Assembly: GCA_003254905.1 (NCBI GenBank) | Contig: QANU01113051.1 | Span: 143,052 to 207,051 of the forward strand | From: Nissolia schottii | Taxonomy: Eukaryota; Streptophyta; Magnoliopsida; Fabales; Fabaceae | Direction of reading: 5' to 3' | Length of the DNA stretch: 64,000 bases | Shown here: one piece after another, positions 13,424 through 23,720 of the stretch | How the letters are laid out: each line of letters opens with the position of its first letter | How positions within the stretch are numbered: position 1 is the first letter of the stretch | Position numbers and translations under genes: made by a program | Notes under the pieces: generated by a model | The model's input: the letters and a program-made list of their open reading frames with translations, nothing else | Told to the model about the DNA's origin: nothing | Database searches by the model: none

Positions 13424-14531
13424 ATGGGGTTTCGAAGTTCGTTGCCCGTCTCCGGGCTTATCAGGTTACGCTCTCTTTTATCGTATCGTCATTTCAATTT
13501 TGCTTCTTTGCATTTTTTTTCATTTATCCCCAAATATGTAATCAGGGTTCTGTTAGGGTTATCATTTGGGAATATTGCCTTTATGTATGTCCTGTTTGCT
13601 TCCACTAAATTGTAATGTAGGAGTAGGAGTAGGAGGGAAACTCTTCCTGTTGAAAATTCTGAGAGTAATTTTGATTTTGTGTGGAGTTTGGGAGTGTTGA
13701 ACATTACCAGCATTCTTTTGAATGCAGGTTGGTTGAACTTGAACATATGTTGCCAATTCCCCACCATGTTTTGGTTCATTAGCCTCATTCAAATCGAGAC
13801 TTTCCTTGTATTTTTGGTTGTTCTAGAATCTGGGAGCATTTGTTTCAGCGTAAAGAAAAAGAAAAAAAATGTGATTAAAAGGTTAATTTTTGTTATAGTG
13901 ATGAAAAATGAAAACAATCTTTTTTTTTTTTTTTAAAAGCTATTTCATTTAGCTTCTGCTTAAAAGCTGAAGACATATTTTTTAGAATTTATATTATTTT
14001 CTAAAATTATATAAATATATGAAAACTGATCATTTTAGTAAAAAAAAAAGATTTTTTTTATCAAGTACGTTGAAGCAAATGCACCCGTGTAATAAAATGT
14101 TGTAGAGCAGTTTTGTTAGAAAAAAGGATCCTCTATATTGAATTTGTCTCTAAAATGTATCTACCCTTCAATTCAGTGTTGTGGGCTTATTCTATTAAAT
14201 AATCTAAGGGTGGATATTTCCTTCATTGCTTACTTGTGTTAAAAACAAGCTCTGCCCAACTTAGAGAACCTTTATCCATTTTGTTGAAGTGGAGCGGTTT
14301 AGTTCTTATGTGTGACTTCTTTCTATTTGTTGTAGACAGCTGGAACAAGAGATGGAAACTGTGATTAAGGTATTGCAACCTGGACCCTTGGGAATCATAG
14401 AGCACAAGTTTTCTGCTGACGAAATCCATAGGGCTAACGCCGTAGTGGCTAAAGCAGTGGCCAATTGGCGAACGAATGCAACCTTGCAGGACAGAAATCA
14501 TGTTTTAAAAGACTATATTCAGAAGAAGTGA
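13424..14531 (+). CDS. conserved-looking 78-residue protein of unknown function
   Basis: Two exons, 13424-13464 and 14336-14531, joined at AG|A to encode 78 residues. The N-terminus is MGFRSSLPVSGLIR. The rest is hydrophilic and probably helical: QLEQEMETVIKVLQPGPLGI, IEHKFSADEIHRANAVVAKA, then VANWRTNATLQDRNHVL and DYIQKK at the end. I recall similar short plant proteins with the PGPLGIIEHKF motif but no assigned function. No membrane segment is visible. The short N-terminus with Arg and Ser could be a weak organelle signal, but that is a guess. It lies 0.9 kb downstream of the NPH3 gene on the same strand. The alternative GTG start upstream (13412) is not needed because the ATG at 13424 has a good context. 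Confidence 0.7.
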
Positions 14532-16233
14532 AGGAATTCAGATTGCAATCATATTTTTAGGCGTTATAAGTTTCATTGTCTTTCGACGAAATCATTGAGG
14601 AGAGTTTCATTTTTAGATCCTCCGTAGGTGTTGAGCCAATTTGCTCAGAAGTGTTATCAATTATCATTCGGACTTTCTATGTTGTAAATTGATGATAAAG
14701 TCGTGTTCACAAGTTTATATACTCAATAACATCGGAACTTTGGTTAGCTTGGGATTAATAATGATTACTGTAATGACGATTTATAGTGATTGAGGATCGA
14801 CTCTCTTATTGTTCAGGGTGATACACAGTGTCTTACGTGTATCTCCTATTTGTGTAATCACCTCTTATTAAGTAAAATTTGTATGTTTTGAGGTACTTAA
14901 GTTCATAAACTTGGTCTTCTATTAGAAGCAAAATAAAGGATGATCAACTACACGGGGCTCTCATCTAGTAGAGTTTGAAGAGAGCTGCTATACGTAGTTT
15001 TACCCCGCGAGTAGGAAGACTGTTTCCAAGATTTGAACATGACCTCCAGAGATTACATAATAGCAACTTTATTGTTGCATTGAGGCATACACTCTTCCAT
15101 CAGAAGATAAATAAATCAGATAAATCATGTTTCAGTTTCTTTTGCCTAGTGCGAGTTTTCTTTCCAGTTGTCATTTTGAAGTTCATTCATGCATTGGTTC
15201 ATGGAGCTCTATGAGTGCGATTTTTACCTATTTGTGCTCACCTATTGAGCAGAATGATAATAAAATTTAGTTGCGTTTTTCTTTACTTATGCTGTTAAAT
15301 GCTTGACATTTGACTAAAGTTCAGCTGAAAAAGTTCAGATTAGAAACGATGTAAAACACGTCAAAAGTGCACTAAGATTGCTCTAACAGGTCAAACTTTT
15401 ATGGAAAATATATTCATGGACTAGGCAGTGAACTGAAGCAGTTCCATTATCTTGTATTATCTTATATGGATTTTCTCTAGCCTACTTATTATTAAACATG
15501 TATAAACCTTTCGGTGCTTTTGTCGGCTAAAAGGGTAAAGAAATCATCCTCTTTGATATGTTGTACTAACCAAGGTGAAAAATCCCTTTTGGATCTCAAG
15601 ATTCTGAGTTTTATATTGTCTAATAGCGTATTTGGATTTTAATTAAAAAGTTTTGATATTAATTTGGGACTTTAAAAGTGAAAAAAATTTACTTTTGAAT
15701 TGGTCATCATTCATTCTAAATTAGTCTCATTGGTTTTTCAAGCACGTAACTCATGCATTTGGTTCTCCAAGCCCACACATGATTAGTGATCTATTGATGC
15801 ATTGTTTGCCAAAATTTTAATGCTACTTATTAATCTCCTGATAAATCAGCTAAACTTGACGCTCAATTTTTAGTATTTTAGCTTTAGCCACCTTGGATTT
15901 CATTTAAGAATATCTGTAGACAAATTTTTCCAGATGAAAATATAGAACTATAGAGGTATGCATCCTTTTAAGCATAAGAACATATAGTTTTTCCTTTCAA
16001 CTTCAATTCAATTATTGTTGGCATATACCAACCCGTGTTAAACAAAAAATGAAAGGGACATTGGCATATGCGTTATGAGAACAAATATGGAACCGAAAAA
16101 ACTAGTGCGAGGTCAGTTCTTGGCATCACAGTGGGGACTATGGATTCCTCGACAAGTGCTTCTACTTTGTGAATTTATATTATTATTTGTATATTTTCAT
16201 TTTTTTTGAAAAACTTTTCACTTCCTCTTCATA
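14532..16233. other. intergenic, with a dispersed repeat
   Basis: No gene is evident. At 15624-15722 lies a member of a dispersed family also seen near 40674 and in reverse at 50189-50276. Shared words include GCGT(A/G)TTTGGATTT, AAAAGTGAAAAAA and ACTT(T/C)TGAATTGGTCA. The rest is AT-rich, with only short meaningless frames. Confidence 0.4.
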
Positions 16234-17182
16234 TGTTAGAATTATTCCGTTGTGGCTTTATAAATTGATATTACTTTATTGTACATAACGCATAACTCTT
16301 ATAACACAATTACATTATTTTTTTATTCTTTGTATTTTCTCTGTGGTCTTTGTTGTGTCTCTTTGTCCGTTTATTCAAGATTTAACATGGTATCAGAGCC
16401 ATGGTGTCTTCTGTAAACCATGTTTATATTTTCGTTACTCTAAGATTAAATTCCTAGTTTTCCATTATCTATTTTCGCTTTCTCTATTGCGAGAGAAAAA
16501 AAACTTAAAAAAAAATTCCTATTAACTCTGTTTTGTGACCTTCCACCAAGCAATGGCACCCGCCCACCATCACTTATTGTACCTCTTTACTATGGACACA
16601 ATTTTCACCGTTACCGACCTCTGTTCACGACATTGTCACCACCATAGTGGCCTCCGCTTTGTTGTCACTTTTAGCTGTAGCTGTTGCCTTTGCTGGTTTT
16701 GCCTAACCGCCGTTGTTGCTTTTGATGGTTCTACCCAGCCGTCGCTGTTGCCTTTGCTAGTTTTGCCCAGCCGTCGTTGTTGCTTTTGTTGGTTCTTCTC
16801 AATCGTCGTTGTTGTCTTTGTTGGTTCTGCCCAACCCAGACTCATTGCTGCTATAGATTTTCTCTGACAACCTCCAGTGAAGTGTGACAAGCTTAAAGTT
16901 CAAGTAGTTTTAGCTTGAGGGAGGGTGTTAGAATTAAAATAAAATAATATAGTATCTTTATTATATCATAGATTGATTTAGGTTTGATTATGTGCTGGTT
17001 TAATTTGATTTATAATTATTCTCTCATTATGTGTTGATTTTGTTGTGGGCCTATAAATTGACATTACTTTATTGTACACAACGCATGACTCTCATAATAT
17101 AACTACGTTATTTTCTGTTCTTTTGTATTTTCTCTATAGTCTTTGTTGTGTCCCTTTGTCAATTTTATCAACATGTTTAACA
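16234..17182 (+). mobile_element. miniature Ty1/copia LTR retrotransposon relic
   Basis: Two LTR-like copies (16234-16387 and 16926-17182) start TGTTAGAATT and end TTAACA. Directly after the left one is TGGTATCAGAGC (16388-16399), the initiator-methionine tRNA primer-binding site typical of copia elements. A purine tract (GAGGGAGGGTG) precedes the right LTR. The internal part is only about 540 bp and shows no gag or pol, so the element is a non-autonomous (TRIM-like) fossil. The LTRs differ clearly and no target duplication is seen, which suggests an old insertion. Confidence 0.8.
16677..16836 (+). repeat. five 32-bp tandem repeats inside the copia relic
   Basis: Five consecutive units of 32 bases (starts 16677, 16709, 16741, 16773, 16805) share the pattern G(T/C)CG-TGTTG-CTTTG-TGGTT-TGCCCA-CC. 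Because 32 is not a multiple of three, the frame shifts from unit to unit, which argues against protein-level selection. The open frames that cross it on both strands are products of this repeat. Confidence 0.75.
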
Positions 17183-17285
17183 TGAGTTTTTTACTCTCCT
17201 GCCCCTGCGTGGGGAAGAATTTACCAAAATACCCCCATTTTAAAACATATTACAAGAGTACTCCCGTTTCTGCTGACGTGGCAGG

Positions 17286-17616
17286 ATTCGCCAAACGCGT
17301 TGGCGAAATCAGGTAAAATTCGCCAAACGCGTTGGCGAATTTGGGAAAAAATAGTTAATTTTTTTTTAAATCCGTTTAATTAAAATATAAGCAAAATATG
17401 TGTTATGTTAACATATGGTGGACGGGGAATTCAATATCAGCGAAAATCATGGGTTCACGACGCTCTTTAACGTGTGCGGGTGGATCCATCGGTTTGTCCT
17501 AAATCAATGATTTTGTAGCTTACCCGGGAACCCATGATTTTCGCGGATATTGAATTCCCCGTCCACCATGTGCTACCATAACACATATTTTGCTTATATT
17601 TTAATTAAACAGATTT
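17286..17616. repeat. fold-back repeat with paired CG-rich palindromes
   Basis: Arms of about 89 bp (17368-17456 and 17528-17616) are near-perfect inverted copies, including TGGTGGACGGGGAATTCAA and TAATTAAAATATAAGCAAAA. They enclose a 71-bp loop. Just left lie two copies, 32 bp apart, of the CG-rich near-palindrome TTCGCCAAACGCGTTGGCGAA (17287 and 17319). The segment starts 100 bp after the copia relic and is probably a piece of a dispersed legume repeat. Confidence 0.65.
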
Positions 17617-19124
17617 AAAAATTTTTTTTGGATAATTCCATTACCTCTTATTATTCTTCACATTTTTCTCTAAATTTACGAACTTGATTTTTGGTCCGAA
17701 ACAGTAACTAAACATACACAAAAGTATTAGCTTAATTAATTTGTTGATTACTCTTTACACTACCATAGCTTGTTGATTAGTATAAATAGTTTAATAAAAG
17801 AAAGTAAGACAAATTAATCGATACAGAACATGCGGGGGAGGCATAACGAAGTAAAATTGTAAATGGTGAATTATGGAAATAAAATAAAGACACTTTGAAT
17901 CCTTTTGCTATAAGAAAGTGTTAAGTAATTATAAGAAAGGGTTTAGAGGTCCTGTGCTATGATTTTTATGTATAAAAAAAGATGTAGGAGATTCTCTTTT
18001 TAAACTTCTAAAATAATGTATCCTAAATAATAGTGTACGATACTACGTACCCACTCTTCGAATACTGATATTTAACAATGGTATATTATGAATTTAATTT
18101 TAATGCAGTGACAATGTCAAAAATTTTACGAGGTCAACCAATCAATTCATTTTATTTGGATAATTTTTGAAAGATCAAGTGTGATAATCAACTATGTTTA
18201 CTGATTTATCGGTATATGATTAGATAATAGTGTAAAACTCTTTTAAAGATATTCCAATTAAATTCATATTATATTTGTACAACTCAAGTGGTATCAATTA
18301 TGTGGCATAATCTGCTCAGGTGTTAGTGTGGTATTTTCACTATAGGCAATCTGTGATATGAACCAAACCAAACATGAATTTGTGATTGATGCTTGATATG
18401 TTTGAGTTATTTATTAAGTAGTGCTATTAGCATTGAGATATTTATTGAGTAGTGATATTATTTTATAGCACAAATAGCAGATTGAATTTGAAGGAGATTT
18501 GTAGAGGAACTCAAATTCGGGAAATGTTAGGTGAATAACTCTTTTAGATAATAATAAAATGAACAATAAAATAAAGATAAAGTTGAAGTGTTTTATGAGA
18601 GAAAAAATTAATGGTCTCATATCTTTTTTAGTCTTTTTTCTTGTTGTCTAAAAGTGTTGTTTACCTAGCATTTTTTATTAATTTGTGTAAAAGAGTAGCA
18701 TTACATGACACAAATGGACAATATCTATGGTCAAAGCTTAGATTTGCAATTATAAAAAAAAACAAAAAAAAAACAACCTAGATAGTTCTGCTCCACAAAA
18801 TGGAGAAAAAAGAGAAGACAAAAAAGAAGAATGAAAGAGTAGAAGGCATGGCTTAGAAGAAAAGGTCTATACTCTACACTCATGGTTCTCAAAGCTAAAG
18901 GGACACAAGAAGATGATTAGAACCTCTCTTATTATCTTACACGGAAGAAATTCTTAGATGCTCTTAAAGTGTTACACAGATCATACTTACAGCTAATGAT
19001 AAAATGTCCTTTTAATAAATTCTATCTTAAAATGTTATTTTGGCTATGAACACATCCACGGGACGCTTTATGTACATTTAAGAATTTCTCCTCATTTAGG
19101 GCGAATTTGGGTAGCTAGTAGTAG
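17617..19124. other. intergenic, AT-rich
   Basis: No coding region is evident. The right end is the 3' flank of the minus-strand glutaredoxin gene. Confidence 0.4.
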
Positions 19125-19442
19125 CTACCTGCCCCAGATAAAGATAGCTTTAGCCCTTAGAAGCAATTGTGCAAGCTTGTTTTGAACATTGAGGGTAATG
19201 AGTTCATCAGCACCACCAATGAACTGCTGCCCTATGAAGACAGCCGGCGCGCTCGGCCGCCAGCCGAGCTGGACCAGTGCCCCCTCCACCTGCTGGCCAT
19301 TTGGCAGCTTGTCAACCTCAATCATTGCAGGGTTTGCACCAAAGCTGCATATCAGTGCCTTCACTGTGTGGCTCATGCAACAATTGCTCTTGCTGAATAT
19401 CACCACTGGCTTCTCAGCAGTCAACATTGTCACCACATCCAT
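19125..19442 (-). CDS. CC-type glutaredoxin (ROXY class, GRXS-like), copy 1
   Basis: A single-exon frame of 105 residues starting MDVVTMLTAEKPVVIFSKSN. The active site is CCMS (residues 21-24), followed by SHTVKALICSFGANPA, then SAPAVFIGQQFIGGADEL, the glutathione-binding region. CC-type glutaredoxins are land-plant-specific and bind TGA bZIP factors in the nucleus to repress or tune transcription. It most resembles the Arabidopsis GRXS1 group. The C-terminus ends AKAIFIWGR rather than the usual A(L/I)W(L/I) that recruits TOPLESS, so the motif appears altered and extended. A glutaredoxin of the same CC-x-S type lies 3.3 kb to the right on the same strand. The start ATG is the only one in good position, about 160 bases from a TATA box. 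Confidence 0.93.
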   Translation of the reverse strand: MDVVTMLTAEKPVVIFSKSNCCMSHTVKALICSFGANPAMIEVDKLPNGQQVEGALVQLGWRPSAPAVFIGQQFIGGADELITLNVQNKLAQLLLRAKAIFIWGR

Positions 19443-19604
19443 AATAACTACTACACCTTATAATTTATAATATAATGTTATAAAATGTAATATGGCAGCT
19501 AGGGAGATTAAGAATTGGGTGAGTATATGATATGATTTAAGTGAAGTGAAGAGTTTGGTTTGGTTTGGTTTGTTATGTTGAATTTGGGACAAAGAGGGTG
19601 TGTC

Positions 19605-19614
19605 TATTTATATA
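19605..19614 (-). promoter_or_regulatory. TATA box of glutaredoxin copy 1
   Basis: TATATAAATA on the minus strand, about 163 bases upstream of the ATG. The same TATAAATA core precedes the other three glutaredoxins of the window. Confidence 0.6.
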
Positions 19615-22600
19615 GCAGAGTATTATTCTTGGTAGAAGATGAGATTGGAAGGTTTCTTTCATTCACATATAAGGAGAATAAACATCTTGGAAAAGAATCG
19701 TTTTTTTCTTTTTTTCAATAAAAAGTTATGTCATCAATGGATTCCCAAATTGCCCTTTGTGATTGCTTGACTGTGTGGTTGTGAATGAAGACTAACACAT
19801 ATGGTTCAAATGAGTCAATGTATCCAACCCAAGTTCTTGTTGCACATTCAATTGCAAAAAAAAGAGCATTCTGAAATATATTTTTTGGACATGGGAATTT
19901 AATCAATTAATCACTTAACATAATGAAAAAAAAAAAAAACTTAGCATAAGTATTTAAGTACATTATATAATTTAACTGACATGACAGAAACTCGGCTCTT
20001 GCTGTTCCTGTTTCACTTGGAATCTGATCAATGAAAGGAGTTGAGTTTATCTGATCAGTAGCAAGTAGCTACTACTTTTTCATGCCTTAACTAGATTCGC
20101 ACCAAAGCTAAGTTGAAAAAAGAAGAAAAATAAAATAAAAAAAATTGTATTTTTTAGGAAGGGTAAGGAGGCAGATCATAGATGCTGATTTTAAAGGTAT
20201 ACTGTGCATAATTGAATTTGCCCCTTTTATATTTTGGTTGGTTGGCCCTTGATATCATGAAAATCTATTTAATATCAGTATATAGGAGTGGGGAACAGAA
20301 AACGCTATTGAGTACTAACAGAATTTTCCATTTTTTGTTTTCTAAACTTTGTACTACACACATTTGGGAAGGTAGATGCTGGGAAGATGTTCAGTATTTA
20401 TGTGCTTTCTGCTTATAGGATATGGTTTTCATTAAATAATTGTATTTTTCCACAAGCTTATGTTCCTGATCTCAATGAATGATTGTATGGACAGCATTTT
20501 TTTTTTTAATAAACTCTTTAGACACTAAATATAGGGTTACTATGTTGGTATTAAATACTGATTAACAACCATAGTCAAAACTCCAAAGTATTGGCCCTGG
20601 TTAAGACTATTTATCTTTTTCCTGGATTACATTTTTGTTTTGGGAAAATTATCATATATATAGATATATTTATATATATAATTTTGTGATAAGGATCCTT
20701 CTTAACCTTTTTTCTTGAGCATCTTTTATTGACTCATTTTATAAGGAACTTGTCATGGCAATTTGTTCTTTTTATCTTGCACACAAAAAAGTCAGATAAC
20801 CAAAAGCTTCGTGTTTTACATGTCATTCTGTTTAAAGTGAGTACTGAGAAATGTCACAAAAACAAAACTTGCAAAATTTGACCAGCTATATTTGAAAAAA
20901 AATGTTATCATGTAACAATAACATTAAATCTAATTATGCTTGATTAACAATAGGGAAGGATGGTCATTCACACCATGTCAGGAAATGTTGTCATTACTTC
21001 AGAAAAAATGTGAACATGTAAAAGCTAAGTGATTCCTTTGCATCCAATAGGTAACAGAAAAATAGAAAAGGGAAATATCTAATAGTAGTTCAATATCATG
21101 TTGATTTAGATTTTCATCCAATTGGGATCTTAACTTTTTTCCTAAGGCATTTTTTTTTCATGGCCAGATAACATTAAAAAATACACGAGTCATTTGTAGG
21201 CATTATTCCTAATATCTTCTAGCAACAGAATTTTCCACGTGCCTGCAGCGTGTAAAAACAGCCCTTGGCTCCTTGTTCCATGTTTTTTTATGTCAACTAT
21301 GTTTGTTCCATCAATTTCCAATAAACGGCTCAAACTTAAATCAAAGGGCCACTTGAAGAGTACGGTCACTTTGATTTGATCCTGATAATGTTTTCATGTA
21401 TAATCTGCATATGCAATCTAGACACAGTGAAAAGTGCACAACCATCAAATCATGAAAATTATCTTGTCTTTATCAAATTTTGGAATGATAATCAGTTCAC
21501 ACTTGCTTAGGATAGTAAAAATGTGATAATGTCTATCAATGAGTTGGATTACTTGGTAATTAAGACTTCCATCCATTTAATTTTATTGAGTTTTGTCTCT
21601 GAATTTTCTCACCAATGTTTTTATTAGGCTTCTCCTAATCAGGCCATTTTCAGTGACTGAGTGCGTGTATACTTTCGCTTCCCTATCTCAGGATCAAGCC
21701 ATTCTTTCAATGAATAATTGTTGATTCGTCTAAAAAACTCAAAAAGTTTGATTACTGCAGTTTTTTCCCATTAATATGTCACGTACATTCATACTTATGT
21801 ACACACTTAATAAGATATTAGGCGTGATCTGACTTTGGAATATCTTGAGTTTTTCCCTTAAAACTAAATTTTCTGTTACCTAAAGAAAAATGTGATAATG
21901 TTAAAGAGTACACAGTGCCATTCAATTACACAGCACCTCACAAATTCTTTAGGCATTCCCCATAATATGAAAGAGATTGTTAAGAGTAACACCATGAGTG
22001 AAAAGCCAAAAAATTTGTATCCCCTTCCATGTTTTACTCCATGTACTTGGACATTTTCTGAATCAACAAAATGCAAGTCTGCGTGAAATATCAGCAACAC
22101 AGATAACATTTAATTTATACGTGTACCACCTCTAAAAGAGTATGCAATTCAGGAAAGCCTTGTATCTTTAGGTGTTTAATTATTTATGATACACAGTCGG
22201 CGTAAAAAGAGCATTATACTGTCATCTAATTAGGTATATATTATCAAATCAACAAAAATGATTTAGTCTTGTGATTAGATAACAATGTGAAACTATTTAA
22301 CATTGATAGTTCATAACAATTAAACTCTATTAACAATATCTATGAATCCTGTGGAGTTGGTTGAGTGCTTTTGATGCAATAGAAAGAGATGAAGACGATA
22401 ATTAAGAAGAAAAAAAAAGAGAGAAGGTAACATATCATAATACACTAAGTTTTCATTAATTCTGTGAAAAAAAGTCATTACACATCATAAGTGATATCAC
22501 TCATTCAGTAGAAGAAAAAGAAAAATAAGGAACGAGAGCTACAACATCTTAGGTCTACATTACAATATAGATTGACTAGTTTTTACTCATACAACTATAG

Positions 22601-22755
22601 AAAATATGTTCATGCAGCCGATGATAGTGTTTATAACTACACATTAAGACTACAAAATTATATATCTTATTCAACACAGAAAATGTTTATCTATATTCTT
22701 TATATGTATATATATATATATATAGTTGCAGCAGAGAAATTCTGTATTTTTTTCT
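19615..22755. other. intergenic between glutaredoxin copies 1 and 2
   Basis: AT-rich upstream region of copy 1 and 3' flank of copy 2. No gene is evident. A TA microsatellite lies at about 22707-22723. Confidence 0.4.
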
Positions 22756-23064
22756 TCAAATCCAGATAGCCCTTGCATTCTTGAGCATTGGCACCAACTC
22801 ATTCCTGACATGAAGGCTCATGATTCTCTTGGATCCACCAATGAGCTGCTGCCCTATGAACACAACCGGCACACTTGGCTGGCACCCCATTTGGAGCAAT
22901 GCATCCTCAATCTGCTTCCCATTTGCCATCTCATCAAGCTCATAAACCGTTGGATTCGCGCCGAAGCTGCGAATCAGTGATGTCATGGAATGGCTCAAGC
23001 AGCATGTGCTCTTGCTGAATATCACCACTGGCTTCTCTGCCACCATGCTTGTCACTACTTCCAT
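22756..23064 (-). CDS. CC-type glutaredoxin (ROXY class, GRXS-like), copy 2
   Basis: A single-exon frame of 102 residues starting MEVVTSMVAEKPVVIFSKST. The active site is CCLS, followed by HSMTSLIRSFGANPTVYEL, SVPVVFIGQQLIGGS, and a C-terminus NARAIWI. That ending fits the A(L/I)W(L/I) motif which, in Arabidopsis ROXY proteins, binds TOPLESS co-repressors. It is a close paralogue of copy 1 (shared VVIFSKS, IRSFGANP, VFIGQQ-IGG) and most likely arose by tandem duplication. It is predicted to work with TGA factors in the nucleus and cytosol. A Ser in place of the fourth active-site Cys suggests it cannot act as a classical dithiol oxidoreductase. Confidence 0.93.
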   Translation of the reverse strand: MEVVTSMVAEKPVVIFSKSTCCLSHSMTSLIRSFGANPTVYELDEMANGKQIEDALLQMGCQPSVPVVFIGQQLIGGSKRIMSLHVRNELVPMLKNARAIWI

Positions 23065-23183
23065 GATGTGATGAAATTGAAATGTAATAGTAATGTGACA
23101 AAGAGCTTATATGAAAAAAGGGTCTTTGTTTTTCTTGGTTTTGATGTATGTATGTGTGTGTAAACTTAGCTTCTTTGAAGGGT

Positions 23184-23191
23184 TATTTATA
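23184..23191 (-). promoter_or_regulatory. TATA box of glutaredoxin copy 2
   Basis: TATAAATA on the minus strand, about 120 bases upstream of the ATG. Confidence 0.6.
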
Positions 23192-23550
23192 ATGTGACAA
23201 AATTTGAAAGAAAAAGGAATAAGATCATAGGAGCAAATTTGTCAAGAGTATTCCTTTTGATAACTGTCCTTTTGTACTGCACTCACTGCTGCATAAACCA
23301 AGTTGAGCTAGCTGGTAAGGTCGATCTAGTAATGAATCCAGAACTTTCTTCAAGAATAAGATTCATGGTCGTGGCAATGAGAGCATATTATATCTTTGCC
23401 CAAATCATTCTATTTGTGCCACATCTTATCACCATGATATGTGGTTTACAAGAACAAAACTTGAACCTGTTTTTATTTTTTTTTATTTTTTATCACCTTT
23501 TTCTACTTGTGGATTTTTCCTGCATGCCTTGTCATTTGTATGTTGTTCTG

Positions 23551-23720
23551 AGGGCGAGTCTCGACGCAACATTAAGGTTAGTTACTACAATGTGATTCAG
23601 AGGTCATGTGTTTAAATTCTAAAAAGTAACCTCTCTGTTTGCAGGAGTAAAACTGTATACATTTATCTTCTCTAAATATTATGTGAGAGACTCATACACT
23701 AGACCGCCCTTTTATTTTTA
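23551..23720 (+). mobile_element. degraded tRNA-derived SINE (Au-like)
   Basis: The order of words resembles plant Au-type SINEs: CGACGCAACATTAAGGTTAG (A-box region), GAGGTCATGTGTTTAAATTCT (B-box region), CCTCTCTGTTTGCAGGAGTAA, and an end CTAGACCGCCCTTTTATTTTT with the poly-T that Au SINEs carry. Substitutions are many, so it is old. No target duplication was identified. It lies upstream of glutaredoxin copy 2. Confidence 0.55.

Noticed and set aside
13679-13936. 85-codon frame in the intron of the small gene
   Set aside because: Lies wholly in the intron between the two accepted exons and ends in a poly-Phe tract from T-rich DNA.
16535-16890. Open frames on both strands inside the copia relic
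   Set aside because: They arise from the 32-bp tandem repeat, whose period is not a multiple of three; no coding family was recognised.
19167-19470. Plus-strand frames over glutaredoxin copy 1
   Set aside because: Shadows of the minus-strand gene; the protein has no motif.
23194-23595. 133-codon frame upstream of glutaredoxin copy 2
   Set aside because: It overlaps the copy 2 promoter and a SINE-like segment, is rich in Phe/Leu/Ile from AT-rich DNA, and has no family signature.
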